Source of the DNA: Streptomyces sp. NBRC 110028
Lineage (GTDB): Bacteria > Actinomycetota > Actinomycetes > Streptomycetales > Streptomycetaceae
Assembly: GCF_001417735.1 (NCBI RefSeq)
Contig: NZ_BBUZ01000051.1
Span: 1-54,366 of the forward strand
Direction of reading: 5' to 3'
DNA: 54,366 bases
This document shows positions 9,554-18,624 of the stretch, one piece after another. Made by a program: the position numbers and the translations under genes. The stretch's first letter is position 1. Each line of letters begins with the position of its first letter. The notes under the pieces were generated by a model, which saw only the letters and a list, made by a program, of their open reading frames with translations, had not been told where the DNA came from and ran no database searches.

Positions 9554-12028
9554 TTGAAACTACTTCGGTTACGTCTCGGCGGCCGCGTGCAGCGCAGGAG
9601 TCCGGTCCCGCCGCGGGCCCTTGCGGGTACCCTCGGCCTGGCCCTCAGTCTCGCCCTCCTCCCCTCTGTTCCGTCCGTCGCCGAATCGGGCGATCCGTGG
9701 GAAACGGGTCGTCTTCTGACGGCTCGGATGACCCTGGAGGAAAAGCTGTCGTTCGTGCACTGGACCTATCACACGAGCGATGAGTCGGCAAAGGTGTATA
9801 TGCCGGGCGTTCCCCGCCTCGGCATACCCGAGATGCGGGCCACCGACGGTCCCGCCGGGATCACGATCCACCGGCCGTCCCTCGCGCTGCCCGCTCCCGT
9901 GGCGCTGGCCTCCACCTTCGACGACGGCCTGGCGCGGTCCTACGGGGCGGTGATCGGCCGGGAGGGGCGCGTCTTCGGGCAGGACGTGGTGTTCGCGCCG
10001 ATGGTGAACTCCATACGCGTGCCGTACGCCGGGCGGAACTTCGAGACGTTCAGCGAGGACCCCCTGGTCACCTCGCGGATGGCTGCCGCGGAGATCAAGG
10101 GCATCCAGAGTCAGGGGCTGATCGCCGCCACCAAGCACTACGCGGCGAACAACCAGGAGAAGAATCGTTTCAGCGTGAATGTGAACGTCGACGAACAGAC
10201 GTTGCGCGAGCGGGAACTGCCCGGCTTCGAGAGCGCCGTGGCCGCCGGAACCGGCTCGGTGATGTGCGCCTACAACAAGGTCAACGGCCAGCCGGCCTGC
10301 GGCAGTGACGAACTGCTGAACAAGGTACTCAAGGAGCAGTGGAAGTTCCATGGCTGGGTGACCTCGGACTGGCTGGCGACGCAGAGCACGGACGCCCTCA
10401 CCAAGGGGCTCGACCAGGAACTCGGCATCGAGCTGGACCACGAACCCGCCCCGGGCGAGCCGATACCCGGCGGCAAGTTCTTCGGCGACCCGCTCAAGGC
10501 GGCGATCCGGGCGGGACGCATCCCCGAGTCGGCCCTCGACGAGGCCGTCACCCGCATCGTGTCGCAGATGGCCCGGTTCCGGCTGCTGGACGAGGATCCG
10601 CCCGCCCGCCCGGCGCGCGACCTCGCGGGCGGCTTGAAGGTCGCGCGCCAGGTCGCCGAGGACGGCGCCGTCCTGCTGCGCAACGAGGACGCCGCCCTTC
10701 CCCTGACCACGGAGACGGCGGCGGACATCGCCGTGATCGGCCCCACCGCCAAGGTCCCGAAGGTGACGGGGCTGGGCAGTTCGTACATCGTGCCGGACGC
10801 CGCGTCTGCCCCTCTGGACACCATCCGCGAACGGGCCGGCGCCGGCAGCACCGTGCGCTACAGCACCGGTGAGGAGACGGTCGGGGTTCCCGTTCCGCAG
10901 TCCGCCCTCTCCGCGCCCCGCCCCTCGGGTGAGGTGTTCCCCGCCGGCGAGGGCGGTGTCCTCTACGACGGCACCATCACCGTGCCGGCCACCGGCAGCT
11001 ACCGCATCGCGGCCCGCGCGCAGGGCGGCAACGCCTATGTCGAACTCGACGGCCAGGAGCCGTTCAGCGCCGGCCTGGTCTACGGCGACGTCAGCAGCCG
11101 CCCCATGCGGCTGGCGGCCGGCACGCACAAGCTGCGCATCACCGGCGCGGCCCTGGCGAAGTCGCCCATGACCTTCGAGCTGACGTGGGTCACTCCGCAG
11201 GCCGCCCAGGAGGCGATCGACCGGGCCGTGTCGATCGCGCGGACGGCGAGGACCGCGGTCGTCTTCGCGTACGACGACGGCTCGGAGGACGGGGACCGCA
11301 CGTCGCTGTCCCTGCCCGGCCGCCAGGACGACCTGATCAGCGCCGTGGCCGCGGTCAACCCACGGACCGTGGTGGTGCTCAACACGGGCTCCTCCCTCAC
11401 CATGCCCTGGCTGAGGAAGACCGCCGCGGTGCTCACCATGTGGTACCCGGGCCAGGCCGGCGCCGAGGCGACCACCGCCCTGCTGTTCGGCGACGCCGAC
11501 CCGGGAGGCCGGCTGACCCAGACCTTCCCGGCCGACGAGCGGCAGACGCCGTTCGCCGGGGACGCCAGGCGCTACCCGGGAGTCGATGACGAACTGGACT
11601 ACTCCGAGGGCATCTACTCCGGCTACCGCTGGTACGAACAGCAGGACGCCCAGCCGCTGTTCTCCTTCGGCTACGGGTTGTCGTACACCTCCTTCGACTA
11701 CCGGGACCTGAAGGTGACGGCGGCGGACGGCGGGCTCGACGTCTGCTTCACGCTGCGCAACACCGGTACGCGCACCGGCAAGGAGGTCCCGCAGGTCTAC
11801 GTGGGACCGTCCCCGAACGTGCGGGTGCCGCAGGCCAAGCGTGCCCTGGCGGCCTACGGGAAGGTCGAGCTGCGGCCGGGCGAGAGCAGGAGGCTGACCT
11901 TGCGCGTCGAGCGCAGGGCTCTCCAGAACTGGGACAGCGGCGCCCACGCCTGGGTGACCGGACCCGGACGGCAGGTCATGGTGGGCCCGTCCCTCGGCCG
12001 TCTCCCGCTCCGCGCCACGGCGCCGTGA
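9554..12028 (+). CDS. oleR: Secreted GH3 beta-glucosidase reactivating glucosylated macrolide (OleR/DesR type)
   Basis: This is a family 3 glycoside hydrolase that removes the glucose placed on the macrolide's amino sugar by the OleI-type transferase, regenerating active drug outside the cell. The catalytic domain carries TDGPAG and a VTSDW motif with the likely Asp nucleophile. A PA14-like beta domain is inserted at about aa 430-555, and an Fn3-like domain is C-terminal. The N terminus has basic residues followed by a hydrophobic stretch (ALAGTLGLALSLALLPSV), i.e. a signal peptide. I prefer the TTG at 9554 (824 aa) because GGAGG and GGAAG lie just upstream. In-frame GTG 9488 and ATG 9512 are possible longer starts but lack an RBS. 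It lies immediately upstream of oleN2 and divergent from the PKS, as in the oleandomycin cluster. Confidence 0.92.
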   Translation: MKLLRLRLGGRVQRRSPVPPRALAGTLGLALSLALLPSVPSVAESGDPWETGRLLTARMTLEEKLSFVHWTYHTSDESAKVYMPGVPRLGIPEMRATDGPAGITIHRPSLALPAPVALASTFDDGLARSYGAVIGREGRVFGQDVVFAPMVNSIRVPYAGRNFETFSEDPLVTSRMAAAEIKGIQSQGLIAATKHYAANNQEKNRFSVNVNVDEQTLRERELPGFESAVAAGTGSVMCAYNKVNGQPACGSDELLNKVLKEQWKFHGWVTSDWLATQSTDALTKGLDQELGIELDHEPAPGEPIPGGKFFGDPLKAAIRAGRIPESALDEAVTRIVSQMARFRLLDEDPPARPARDLAGGLKVARQVAEDGAVLLRNEDAALPLTTETAADIAVIGPTAKVPKVTGLGSSYIVPDAASAPLDTIRERAGAGSTVRYSTGEETVGVPVPQSALSAPRPSGEVFPAGEGGVLYDGTITVPATGSYRIAARAQGGNAYVELDGQEPFSAGLVYGDVSSRPMRLAAGTHKLRITGAALAKSPMTFELTWVTPQAAQEAIDRAVSIARTARTAVVFAYDDGSEDGDRTSLSLPGRQDDLISAVAAVNPRTVVVLNTGSSLTMPWLRKTAAVLTMWYPGQAGAEATTALLFGDADPGGRLTQTFPADERQTPFAGDARRYPGVDDELDYSEGIYSGYRWYEQQDAQPLFSFGYGLSYTSFDYRDLKVTAADGGLDVCFTLRNTGTRTGKEVPQVYVGPSPNVRVPQAKRALAAYGKVELRPGESRRLTLRVERRALQNWDSGAHAWVTGPGRQVMVGPSLGRLPLRATAP

Positions 12029-12048
12029 GCAGCTCCCACGGAGGGCGC

Positions 12049-13164
12049 ATGGACGTTCCGTTCCTGAACCTCCGGGCCGCCTACCTGGAGCTCAAGCGCG
12101 ACATCGACGCCGCGACCGGCCGCGTCCTGGACTCCGGGCGCTACCTCCTGGGCCCCGAACTCGCCGCGTTCGAGACGGAGTGGGCCGCCTACTGCGGGGC
12201 CCGGCACTGCGTGGCGGTGGGCAGCGGGTGCGACGCCCTGGAACTGGCGCTGCGCGCCATGGACATCGGGCCGGGTGACGAGGTGATCGTCCCGGCGCAC
12301 ACCTTCGCCGCGACCTGGCTCGCCGTCTCGGCGACGGGTGCGGAGCCCGTCGCGGTGGAGCCGGAGCCGGCGACGTTCACTCTGGACCCGGAACGCGTCG
12401 AGGCTGCGATCACCTCCCGCACCCGGGCGATCCTCCCGGTGCACCTGTACGGGCATCCGGCGGACCTGGCGGCGTTGTCCGAGGTCGCCGAGCGGCACGG
12501 CGTGCGGATCCTCGAGGACGCCGCCCAGGCGCACGGTGCGCAGGCGTACGGCCGGCGGGTGGGCGCGTGGTCCACCACCGCCTTCAGCTTCTACCCGGGC
12601 AAGAACCTGGGCGGCTTCGGTGACGGCGGCGCCGTGGTGACGGACGACGCGGAGCTGGCGGAGCGGGTGCGCCTGCTGCGCAACTACGGGTCGCGAGAGA
12701 AGTACCGGCACGAGATCCGGGCCACCAACTCCCGGCTGGACGAGCTGCAAGCGGCCGTTCTGCGGGTCAAGCTCGCCCACCTGGACGCCTGGACCGAGCG
12801 CCGGGCCGCGGTGGCGGCGCGCTATCTCGACGGGCTCTCCGGCCTGGACGGTCCGGACGGGCTCGTGCTGCCGAGGCCGGCGCCGTGGGCGGAGCCCGTG
12901 TGGCACCTGTTCGTGATCCGCTCCGCGGACCGGTCCGCGCTGCGGGAGCGGCTGGCGGCAGCCGGCGTCGAGACGCTGATCCACTACCCGGTGCCGGTGC
13001 ACCGGTCGGAGGCGTACGCCGGCAGCCGGCAGGCCGCCCGCGCACAGCCCGTGGCGGAACGGCTCGCCCGGGAGGTGCTGAGCCTACCCATGGGTCCGCA
13101 CCTGTCCGACGACGCCGTCACGGCGGTGATCGAGGCGGTACGAAGCGCGGTGGCCCCCTGCTGA
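12049..13164 (+). CDS. oleN2: dTDP-3-keto-sugar 3-aminotransferase (DegT/DnrJ/EryC1 family; DesV/EryCI/OleN2 type)
   Basis: This is a PLP-dependent sugar aminotransferase that installs the C3 amino group of desosamine, before N,N-dimethylation. It is 371 aa, the usual size. The PLP lysine is Lys185 in FYPGKNLGGFGDGG, followed by the NYGSREKY motif typical of DesV/EryCI. I chose ATG 12049 because GGAGGG (12040-12045) sits directly upstream. A GTG at 12025 overlaps the oleR stop but has no RBS. It is co-transcribed with oleR. The N-methyltransferase and the desosaminyl transferase are not in the window and should lie beyond the PKS. The second DegT protein here (16562-17743) is of the C4 (DesI) type, so the two have different roles. 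Confidence 0.92.
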   Translation: MDVPFLNLRAAYLELKRDIDAATGRVLDSGRYLLGPELAAFETEWAAYCGARHCVAVGSGCDALELALRAMDIGPGDEVIVPAHTFAATWLAVSATGAEPVAVEPEPATFTLDPERVEAAITSRTRAILPVHLYGHPADLAALSEVAERHGVRILEDAAQAHGAQAYGRRVGAWSTTAFSFYPGKNLGGFGDGGAVVTDDAELAERVRLLRNYGSREKYRHEIRATNSRLDELQAAVLRVKLAHLDAWTERRAAVAARYLDGLSGLDGPDGLVLPRPAPWAEPVWHLFVIRSADRSALRERLAAAGVETLIHYPVPVHRSEAYAGSRQAARAQPVAERLAREVLSLPMGPHLSDDAVTAVIEAVRSAVAPC

Positions 13165-13223
13165 GCCCGGGCCCGCGCACGTCGGCCCCCGTACCCGTCG
13201 CCGGATATGGGGGCCGACTCTCA

Positions 13224-13249
13224 TGCGGCGGGCCGGGCAGCCCGCCGCA
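13224..13249. terminator. Bidirectional terminator hairpin between oleN2 and oleI
   Basis: A perfect 10-bp inverted repeat (TGCGGCGGGC, loop CGGGCA, GCCCGCCGCA) lies between the convergent oleN2 and oleI stop codons. There is no T tract, which is common in Streptomyces. Confidence 0.8.
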
Positions 13250-13266
13250 CCGTCAGGCAGGGGCGG

Positions 13267-14541
13267 TCAGCCTGCTTCGGCGAGGATGCCCTCGAGGATG
13301 TCGGCGGCCGCCCGGGCGCCGCCCGCCTCACGGATCTCCTGCCGGACGGCCGCGAGCCGTTCGGCGACACCGGGGTCGGAGGCGACGGCGAGCACGGCCT
13401 CGCGCAGCTTCTCGGCGGTGACCTCGTCCCGCGGGATGTGCCGGCCGAGGCCCAGCTCGACGATCCGCTCGGCGTTCATGGTCTGCTCCGCGATCTGCGG
13501 CACGGCGACCGTGGGCACCGCGTTCGACAGGGCCTCCATGGTGCTGCCCATGCCCGCGTGTGTGATGAACGCGGAGGCTTTGGTCAGGATGTCGAGCTGC
13601 GGCACCCACTGGTGCACCTCGACGTTCGGCGGGACCTCGCCGAGGTCCGCGGGGTCGACGAAGCGGCCCACGGAGAGCACCACGTGCCAGTCCAGGCCGT
13701 CGACGGCGGCCAGGCAGGTGCGGTAGAAGTCGAGGTGGTCGGTGAACGCCGAGCCCAGGGCGATCAGCAGCACCGGACGCCCGTCCCCGGGACCTTCCCA
13801 GGTGCCCTGGTGGGACCGGTCGCCGTAAGTGGGACCGACGAAGGTGTAGTTGTCGCCGACCGTGTCGCCCTTGATCTGGAAGGTGCGGGGCAGTGCGACG
13901 ATGCAGCGGTTGGGCGCGATGAGGAACTCGGTGGCCGGGGTGTCCACCCCGTGCTCCTGCAGGAAGGCCGAGAGCCGGGTGAAGAAGCGCACCAGGCCGT
14001 CTTCGGCCTCGGCCCCCTCCTCGGCGTCCCCGGTCTGCGCGGGGGCGGCGGTCTCCTCGCCGCGGTCGGCCGTGGGGTCCTGCACCGCGGGCACGTCCTC
14101 CTCGAAGCCCTCGTAGGCGACGAAGGTCGGGGAGAGCTGGACGAAGGGGATGTCCCACTTCCGGCCGAGCACCGGGGCGGGCCAGGAGGCGATGTCGTAG
14201 ACGATCAGGTCCGGCCGGTCGTCGGCGTAGGCGTCCTCCAGCTGCGGCAGGACCCGGACGGCTTCGTCGAGGAACAGGCCCATCGCGGACTCCTGGTCCT
14301 CCGGCCACGACTCCTCGGGGTTGGACTCCTTCGGCAGGATGGAGTCGTACACCACGGGCGTCGCGCCGGCCGCCTTGACCTGTGCGGCGAACTCCTCGGT
14401 GATGGCGTAGCTGACCCGGTGGCCGCGCGCGACCAGTTCCTGGACGATGCCGAGGGACGGGTTCACGTGGCCGTGGCCGGGGATGTTGAAGAAGGAGATG
14501 TGACGGGGTGTCACGGAGGCAGAGCGGTACTCGCTCGTCAT
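13267..14541 (-). CDS. oleI: Macrolide-inactivating UDP-glucosyltransferase (OleI-type self-resistance)
   Basis: This is a cytoplasmic GT-B (GT1) glucosyltransferase. OleI transfers glucose from UDP-glucose to the 2'-OH of the desosamine of oleandomycin and inactivates it inside the producer. It is 424 aa and, from memory, matches OleI closely along the whole chain, including the acidic, low-complexity insert at about aa 175-200. The N-terminal FNIPGHGHVNPSLG carries the presumed catalytic His. The C-terminal nucleotide-binding region has WVPQLDILTKASAFITHAG and PQIAEQ. ATG 14541 follows GGAGTGAG. The gene converges on oleN2 and is separated from upstream oleT by its own likely promoter. It works with oleR as a mask/unmask pair. 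Confidence 0.95.
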   Translation of the reverse strand: MTSEYRSASVTPRHISFFNIPGHGHVNPSLGIVQELVARGHRVSYAITEEFAAQVKAAGATPVVYDSILPKESNPEESWPEDQESAMGLFLDEAVRVLPQLEDAYADDRPDLIVYDIASWPAPVLGRKWDIPFVQLSPTFVAYEGFEEDVPAVQDPTADRGEETAAPAQTGDAEEGAEAEDGLVRFFTRLSAFLQEHGVDTPATEFLIAPNRCIVALPRTFQIKGDTVGDNYTFVGPTYGDRSHQGTWEGPGDGRPVLLIALGSAFTDHLDFYRTCLAAVDGLDWHVVLSVGRFVDPADLGEVPPNVEVHQWVPQLDILTKASAFITHAGMGSTMEALSNAVPTVAVPQIAEQTMNAERIVELGLGRHIPRDEVTAEKLREAVLAVASDPGVAERLAAVRQEIREAGGARAAADILEGILAEAG

Positions 14542-14647
14542 GGATCTCACTCCGGTGAGGTGTTCCGCCGGGGCACCGGCGCAGGCGTACGGCGGCATGC
14601 ACACATATGCCTGACACGGGCCGGGCGGAAAGAAACTGATGGTTGAC

Positions 14648-14677
14648 CACCGGCTCGTCCCGTTACGGGAGCCGGTG
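14648..14677 (-). terminator. Terminator hairpin downstream of oleT
   Basis: CACCGGCTC-GT-CCCGT pairs with ACGGGAGCCGGTG across a 1-2 nt loop, with a 2-nt bulge. It lies between the oleT stop and the oleI start, so it probably ends the deoxysugar operon transcript. The oleI promoter must lie nearby, but I see no clear boxes. Confidence 0.6.
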
Positions 14678-14818
14678 TTGCGGGCGGGCATGCGGCAGGC
14701 GCCGGGCGAAGGCCGTCCAAGTCACCGCACGCGGACCGCGATCAGTGGTAAAGCTCCATGAATGCCATGACGATCACTCTACCAGGAGGGGGGCCGCGGT
14801 CCGCAGCGGAATGCCGGA

Positions 14819-16276
14819 TCAGCGCAGGAAACCGCGCTGCTCCGCCCAGCCGTCGGCGATGTCGGTCTCCAGTTGGTTGAGGCGTGCCGTGACGGTCTGG
14901 TCGAAGCCGTCGAGGAAGTACTCCTCGCCGGGCCGGGGTGCCACCTGCCGCCCCTCGGTGACAAACCGCCGGACGACCTCCTCCAGTCCCGTGCCGGTGG
15001 TCAGCCGGCCGGCGACGTAGCGCTCGGCGCCCTGGAGGCCGGGGAAGCCCGCCTCGCGGTAGAGGTAGACGTCGCCCAGGAGGTCGACCTGGACGGCGAC
15101 CTGGGGATGGGCCGTGGGCCGCATGGTCTCCGGCCGGATCCTCGGCAGTTCCGCGTCGACGCCCAGGCGCAGGCTCTGGAGGGCGTAGCCGTAGTCGACG
15201 TGCAGGGACGGGGCGCGTGTCCTGATCCGTTCCTCGAACGCGGCGAGGCCGTGCTCGAGTTCCCCGCGTTCCTCGGGGGCGAGCTTGCCGTCGAGTCGTC
15301 CGCTGTAGTCCTCGCGGAGGGTGAGGAAGTCCACGGGACGGTCGGGGGCGGCGTCGTTGAGGTCGGCGATGTAGTCGGCCAGCCCGATCAGCCGCCCGGC
15401 CCGGCCCGGCAGGATGATGTAGTTGAGGCCGAGGCGTACGGGCGCTTCGCGTTCCCGGCGCAGGGCCTGGAAGCGGGTGAGGTTGTCCTTGACGCGCTGG
15501 AAGGCGCCCTTCTTCGTGGTCGTGGCGACGTAGTCGTCCTCGCTGAGCCCGTACAGGGAGGTCCGCAGGGCGTACAGGTCCCACAGGCCCGGCTGGCGGT
15601 CGAGGGTCTGCCTGGTCAGGGCGAAGGAGTTGGTGTAGAGGGAGAGTTTGAAACCGCGCGCCGCAGCACGGCGGACGAGGTCGCCGGTGCCCGGGTTGGT
15701 CAGGGGTTCCAGGCCACCGGAGAGGTACAGGGCGTGGGGGTTGTCGGTGGGCATCCGGTCGATCAGGGACGCGAACATCGCGTTGCCGTCCGTGAGGGCC
15801 GACTGCTGGTAGCGGGCGCCGGTGACGCGTACGCAGAAGTGGCAGCGGAACATGCAGCTGGGACCGGGGTAGAGGCCGACGCTGTAGGGGAAGGCGGGCT
15901 CGCCCCTTACCGCGGCGTCGAGAACGCCGCGGCGTTCCAGCGGCAGGATGGTGTTGGTCCAGTACATGCCCGCCGGACCCTGCTCGACCGCGGTGCGCAG
16001 CGCGGGTGTGCGGTGGAAGGCGGCGAGGACGCGGGAGAAGGTGGCACGGTCCAGGCCGAGTCCGCGGCGGGCGCTCTCCAGGGGCGTGAAGGGTTCGGTG
16101 CCGTAGCGGCGAGCCAGGGCTATGAGGTGCTCGGCGAGCCGGTCGGGTTCCAGTCCGGTGCCGGGGGCGTCCTCGTCGAGGAGTGGACGCAGCGCCGCGG
16201 CGGCGGCGCTGTCCCCTGCGGGCCATGCGCAGACCGCGATCGGGTCCAGGGGCGTGCGATCGACCTGAAGTGCCAC
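14819..16276 (-). CDS. oleT: Radical SAM C4 deaminase of desosamine biosynthesis (DesII type)
   Basis: The 485-aa product has a radical SAM cluster motif CMFRCHFC (Cys141, Cys145, Cys148; CX3CX2C). DesII-type enzymes use a 5'-deoxyadenosyl radical to remove the C4 amino group of dTDP-4-amino-4,6-dideoxyglucose, giving the 3-keto-4,6-dideoxy sugar for OleN2. The length equals that of DesII. The GTG start (16276-16274) follows AAGGAG with a 9-nt spacer. The adjacent oleN1 supplies the substrate. A MITE-like insertion (16404-16561) separates it from the otherwise overlapping operon upstream, so its expression may be partly uncoupled. Confidence 0.93.
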   Translation of the reverse strand: MALQVDRTPLDPIAVCAWPAGDSAAAAALRPLLDEDAPGTGLEPDRLAEHLIALARRYGTEPFTPLESARRGLGLDRATFSRVLAAFHRTPALRTAVEQGPAGMYWTNTILPLERRGVLDAAVRGEPAFPYSVGLYPGPSCMFRCHFCVRVTGARYQQSALTDGNAMFASLIDRMPTDNPHALYLSGGLEPLTNPGTGDLVRRAAARGFKLSLYTNSFALTRQTLDRQPGLWDLYALRTSLYGLSEDDYVATTTKKGAFQRVKDNLTRFQALRREREAPVRLGLNYIILPGRAGRLIGLADYIADLNDAAPDRPVDFLTLREDYSGRLDGKLAPEERGELEHGLAAFEERIRTRAPSLHVDYGYALQSLRLGVDAELPRIRPETMRPTAHPQVAVQVDLLGDVYLYREAGFPGLQGAERYVAGRLTTGTGLEEVVRRFVTEGRQVAPRPGEEYFLDGFDQTVTARLNQLETDIADGWAEQRGFLR

Positions 16277-16403
16277 GTGCGTGCGCTCCTTGTCTTCCTT
16301 GTCTTCCGTTCGGATCGGGCCGGGTGTCCCTCCGGGAGGTGCGCCCTCCTGCGTCCGCCCCCGGTGCGTCCGCGAGGTACCCGGGGCTTCGACGTGGTGC
16401 TAG

Positions 16404-16561
16404 GGGGTGTCTCGCCGATCATGCCGGGCTCCCGACGTCTGGCACGGCACCTCGCGGCCCCGCGCTCGTCGCGCGCAGCGCCGCTGCGCTCTCCTCACGC
16501 GGGTTGCGATGCACCGCACCAGACGCCGCTCGCTGATCCGGCCTGATCGACAAGACACCCC
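16404..16561. mobile_element. MITE-like element (158 bp) with terminal inverted repeats and CTAG target duplication
   Basis: The left end GGGGTGTCTCGCCGATCATG and the reverse complement of the right end (GGGGTGTCTTGTCGATCAGG) form imperfect terminal repeats. Partial pairing continues inward for about 50 bases (GACGTCTGGCACGG against GGCGTCTGGTGCGG). The element is flanked by CTAG at 16400-16403 and 16562-16565. It has no coding capacity. The ends and CTAG target look like those of Streptomyces IS5-family elements, so it was probably mobilised in trans by such a transposase. Confidence 0.8.
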
Positions 16562-17743
16562 CTAGGCGCCGGCCTGGGCGGTGATCCGCGGTCCGTGCGC
16601 GCTGGCGACCCGGATGATGTCGCAGACGCGTCGGATGTCCTCGCGGGAGACCGCGGGACCGGTGGGCAGGGCGATGACCTGCTCGGCGAGGTGTTCGGTG
16701 TGCGGCAGGGAGACCGGGTGCTCGGTGCGGTAGGGATCGCGCTGGTGGCATCCGGGGGAGAAATAGGGCTGCGCGACGACGTTCTCCGCGCGCAGGAGGG
16801 TGAGCAGGAGGTCCCGGTGGAGTCCGGTGGTGCCGGCGTCGATCAGGGCGATGACGTAGTGGTAGTTGTTGCGTTCCGCCGGGTCGTAGTCGATGAGCCG
16901 GATGCCGGGGAGGCCGGTGAGTTCCTGCCGGTAGAGCTCGTAGTTGGCGCGGTTGCTCGCGACCGCGTCGGCGAAGCCCTCCAGGGAGGTCAGGCCCATG
17001 GCAGCGGCCGCCTCGCTCATCTTGGCGTTGATGCCGGCGCCGACGCCGTCGTGGCCCAGGCCGAAGTTGTGCAGCGCGCGCAGGCGCTCGGCGCGGGTGT
17101 CGTCGTCGGTGACGATGCCGCCGCCCTCGAAGGAGTTGACGACCTTGGTGGCGTGGAAGCTGAAGACCTCGGCGTCGCCGAAGGAGCCGAGCGGGCGCTG
17201 CCGCGAGGTACATCCGAGGGCGTGGGCGGCGTCGTAGAAGAGCTTCAGTCCGTGCTCGGCGGCTAAGGCGGCGAGTTCGTCGACCGGGCTGGGCCGGCCC
17301 CAGAGGTGGACGCCGAGGATCGCGCCGGTGCGGGGGGTGACGGCGGCTTCGACGAGTTTGGGGTCGAGGCAGCCTGTGCCGGGGTCGATGTCGCAGAAGA
17401 CGGGGCGCAGTCCGAGCCACCGGACGGCGTGGGCGGTGGCGACGAAGGTCATCGACGGCATGATCACTTCGCCGGTGACCTCCGCTTCGCGCAGCAGCAG
17501 TTGGAGTCCCGCGGTGGCGTTGCAGGTGGCGACGCAGTTGCGTACGCCGGCCAGGTCGGCGATGCGCTGCTCGAACTCCCGGACGAGCGGGCCGCCGTTG
17601 GTCAGCCACCGGTTGTCCAGGGCCCATTCCAGGCGGTCCAGCAGGCGTTTGCGGTCACCGGTGTTGGGGCGCCCCATGTAGAGGGGCTGGAGGAAGGCCG
17701 CGTCGCCGCCGAAGAGGGCGAGGTCGTGCACGCCTCGTTTCAT
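16562..17743 (-). CDS. oleN1: dTDP-4-keto-6-deoxyglucose 4-aminotransferase (DegT family, DesI type)
   Basis: This is a 393-aa PLP enzyme with Lys200 in FSFHATKVVNSFEGG and a VHLWGRP segment typical of the DesI group. It converts dTDP-4-keto-6-deoxy-D-glucose to the 4-amino sugar that oleT deaminates. The ATG overlaps the oleU stop by ATGA. Its TAG stop lies within the CTAG direct repeat beside the MITE, so insertion created or preserved the stop codon and the protein end looks intact. It is the C4-specific counterpart of oleN2. Confidence 0.92.
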   Translation of the reverse strand: MKRGVHDLALFGGDAAFLQPLYMGRPNTGDRKRLLDRLEWALDNRWLTNGGPLVREFEQRIADLAGVRNCVATCNATAGLQLLLREAEVTGEVIMPSMTFVATAHAVRWLGLRPVFCDIDPGTGCLDPKLVEAAVTPRTGAILGVHLWGRPSPVDELAALAAEHGLKLFYDAAHALGCTSRQRPLGSFGDAEVFSFHATKVVNSFEGGGIVTDDDTRAERLRALHNFGLGHDGVGAGINAKMSEAAAAMGLTSLEGFADAVASNRANYELYRQELTGLPGIRLIDYDPAERNNYHYVIALIDAGTTGLHRDLLLTLLRAENVVAQPYFSPGCHQRDPYRTEHPVSLPHTEHLAEQVIALPTGPAVSREDIRRVCDIIRVASAHGPRITAQAGA

Positions 17744-18624
17744 GCTGCTCCTCGCCGGGTCGGTGGGTGTTCCGGGGCGAGGAGGCCGGGGAACGCCTCG
17801 CGCAGGGCCGAGCGCCAGTCACGCAGGGGTGCGAGGCCGGTCCCGCGCCAGCGGTCGTGGCCGAGGACACTGTAGGCGGGGCGGGGGGCGGGTCTGCGGT
17901 AGGCGGCGCCGGTGGCGGGCCGGACCCGCCCGGGGTCGGCGTCGAGGAGCCGGAAGACTTCTTGTGCGAGGTCGTACCAGGTGGCGGAACCGGCGTTGGT
18001 GGCGTGCAGGACGCCGTGGACGCCGGGGAGCCGGCCGATGGCCATGATGCGGTCGGCGAGGTCGCCGGTCCAGGTGGGCTGGCCGCGCTGGTCGGCGACG
18101 ACGTCGATGGCGCCGCCGCGCGCCTCCCGTTCGATCATCGTGCGGACGAAGCTGCGGCCGGTGCGCCCATACAGCCAGGCGGTGCGCAGCACGGTGGCGG
18201 TGGGCAGTGCCTTCAGCACCGCTTGCTCGCCATCCCGTTTGGTGCGTCCGTAGGCGCTGCGGGGAGCCGTGGGGTGGTCCTCGGCGTAGGGGGTGCGGGC
18301 GTCGCCGGGGAAGACGTAGTCGGTGGACAGGTGGACGAGGCGTGCGCCGTGGGGGGCGCAGGCCTCGGCCAGCAGCCGGGGCGCCTCGGCGTTGAGGAGG
18401 GCAGCGGCGGCCTCGTCCGTCTCGGCGTCGTCGACGGCCGTGTAGGCGGCGCAGTTGACGACGATCCCGGGACGGTGCTCGGCGAGTGCCGCCCGCACGG
18501 CCCAGGGGCGGGTGACGTCGAGGTGGTCGTGGCCGAGGGCCGCGACGTCCTCCTCGTTCTCAGCGAGGCGCCGGACGAGTTCCCGGCCCAGCATTCCGGC
18601 GGCGCCGGTGATCAGCCATCTCAC
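17740..18624 (-). CDS. oleU: dTDP-4-keto-deoxysugar 4-ketoreductase (RfbD-like)
   Basis: This is an extended short-chain dehydrogenase of 294 aa. It has an N-terminal nucleotide motif GAAGMLG, STDYVF, and a catalytic YGRTK (YxxxK). It should perform the last NADPH-dependent C4 ketoreduction of the dideoxy sugar (L-olivose, later O-methylated to L-oleandrose). The GTG start (18624) overlaps the oleE TGA by GTGA, which indicates coupling. A primary-metabolism dTDP-rhamnose reductase would look similar; location and the oleV/oleW partners favour the oleandrose role. Confidence 0.9.
   Translation of the reverse strand: MRWLITGAAGMLGRELVRRLAENEEDVAALGHDHLDVTRPWAVRAALAEHRPGIVVNCAAYTAVDDAETDEAAAALLNAEAPRLLAEACAPHGARLVHLSTDYVFPGDARTPYAEDHPTAPRSAYGRTKRDGEQAVLKALPTATVLRTAWLYGRTGRSFVRTMIEREARGGAIDVVADQRGQPTWTGDLADRIMAIGRLPGVHGVLHATNAGSATWYDLAQEVFRLLDADPGRVRPATGAAYRRPAPRPAYSVLGHDRWRGTGLAPLRDWRSALREAFPGLLAPEHPPTRRGAA

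Noticed and set aside
9569..11947. 792-codon frame antisense to oleR
   Set aside because: It is a compositional shadow. The plus frame has clear GH3, PA14 and Fn3 features; the antisense protein is low-complexity Arg/Gly/Val-rich.
9488..13164. Pikromycin- or chalcomycin-type macrolide cluster instead of oleandomycin
   Set aside because: OleI-like sequence over its full length, the oleI-oleN2-oleR-PKS order, a malonyl KSQ loader, and a 2,3-dehydratase/3-ketoreductase pair together fit oleandomycin better. Chalcomycin would not need a 3-aminotransferase or a 2,3-dehydratase.
14873..16546. 557-codon plus-strand frame opposite oleT
   Set aside because: The minus frame has the radical SAM Cys motif and DesII length; the plus frame is a shadow that also crosses the MITE.
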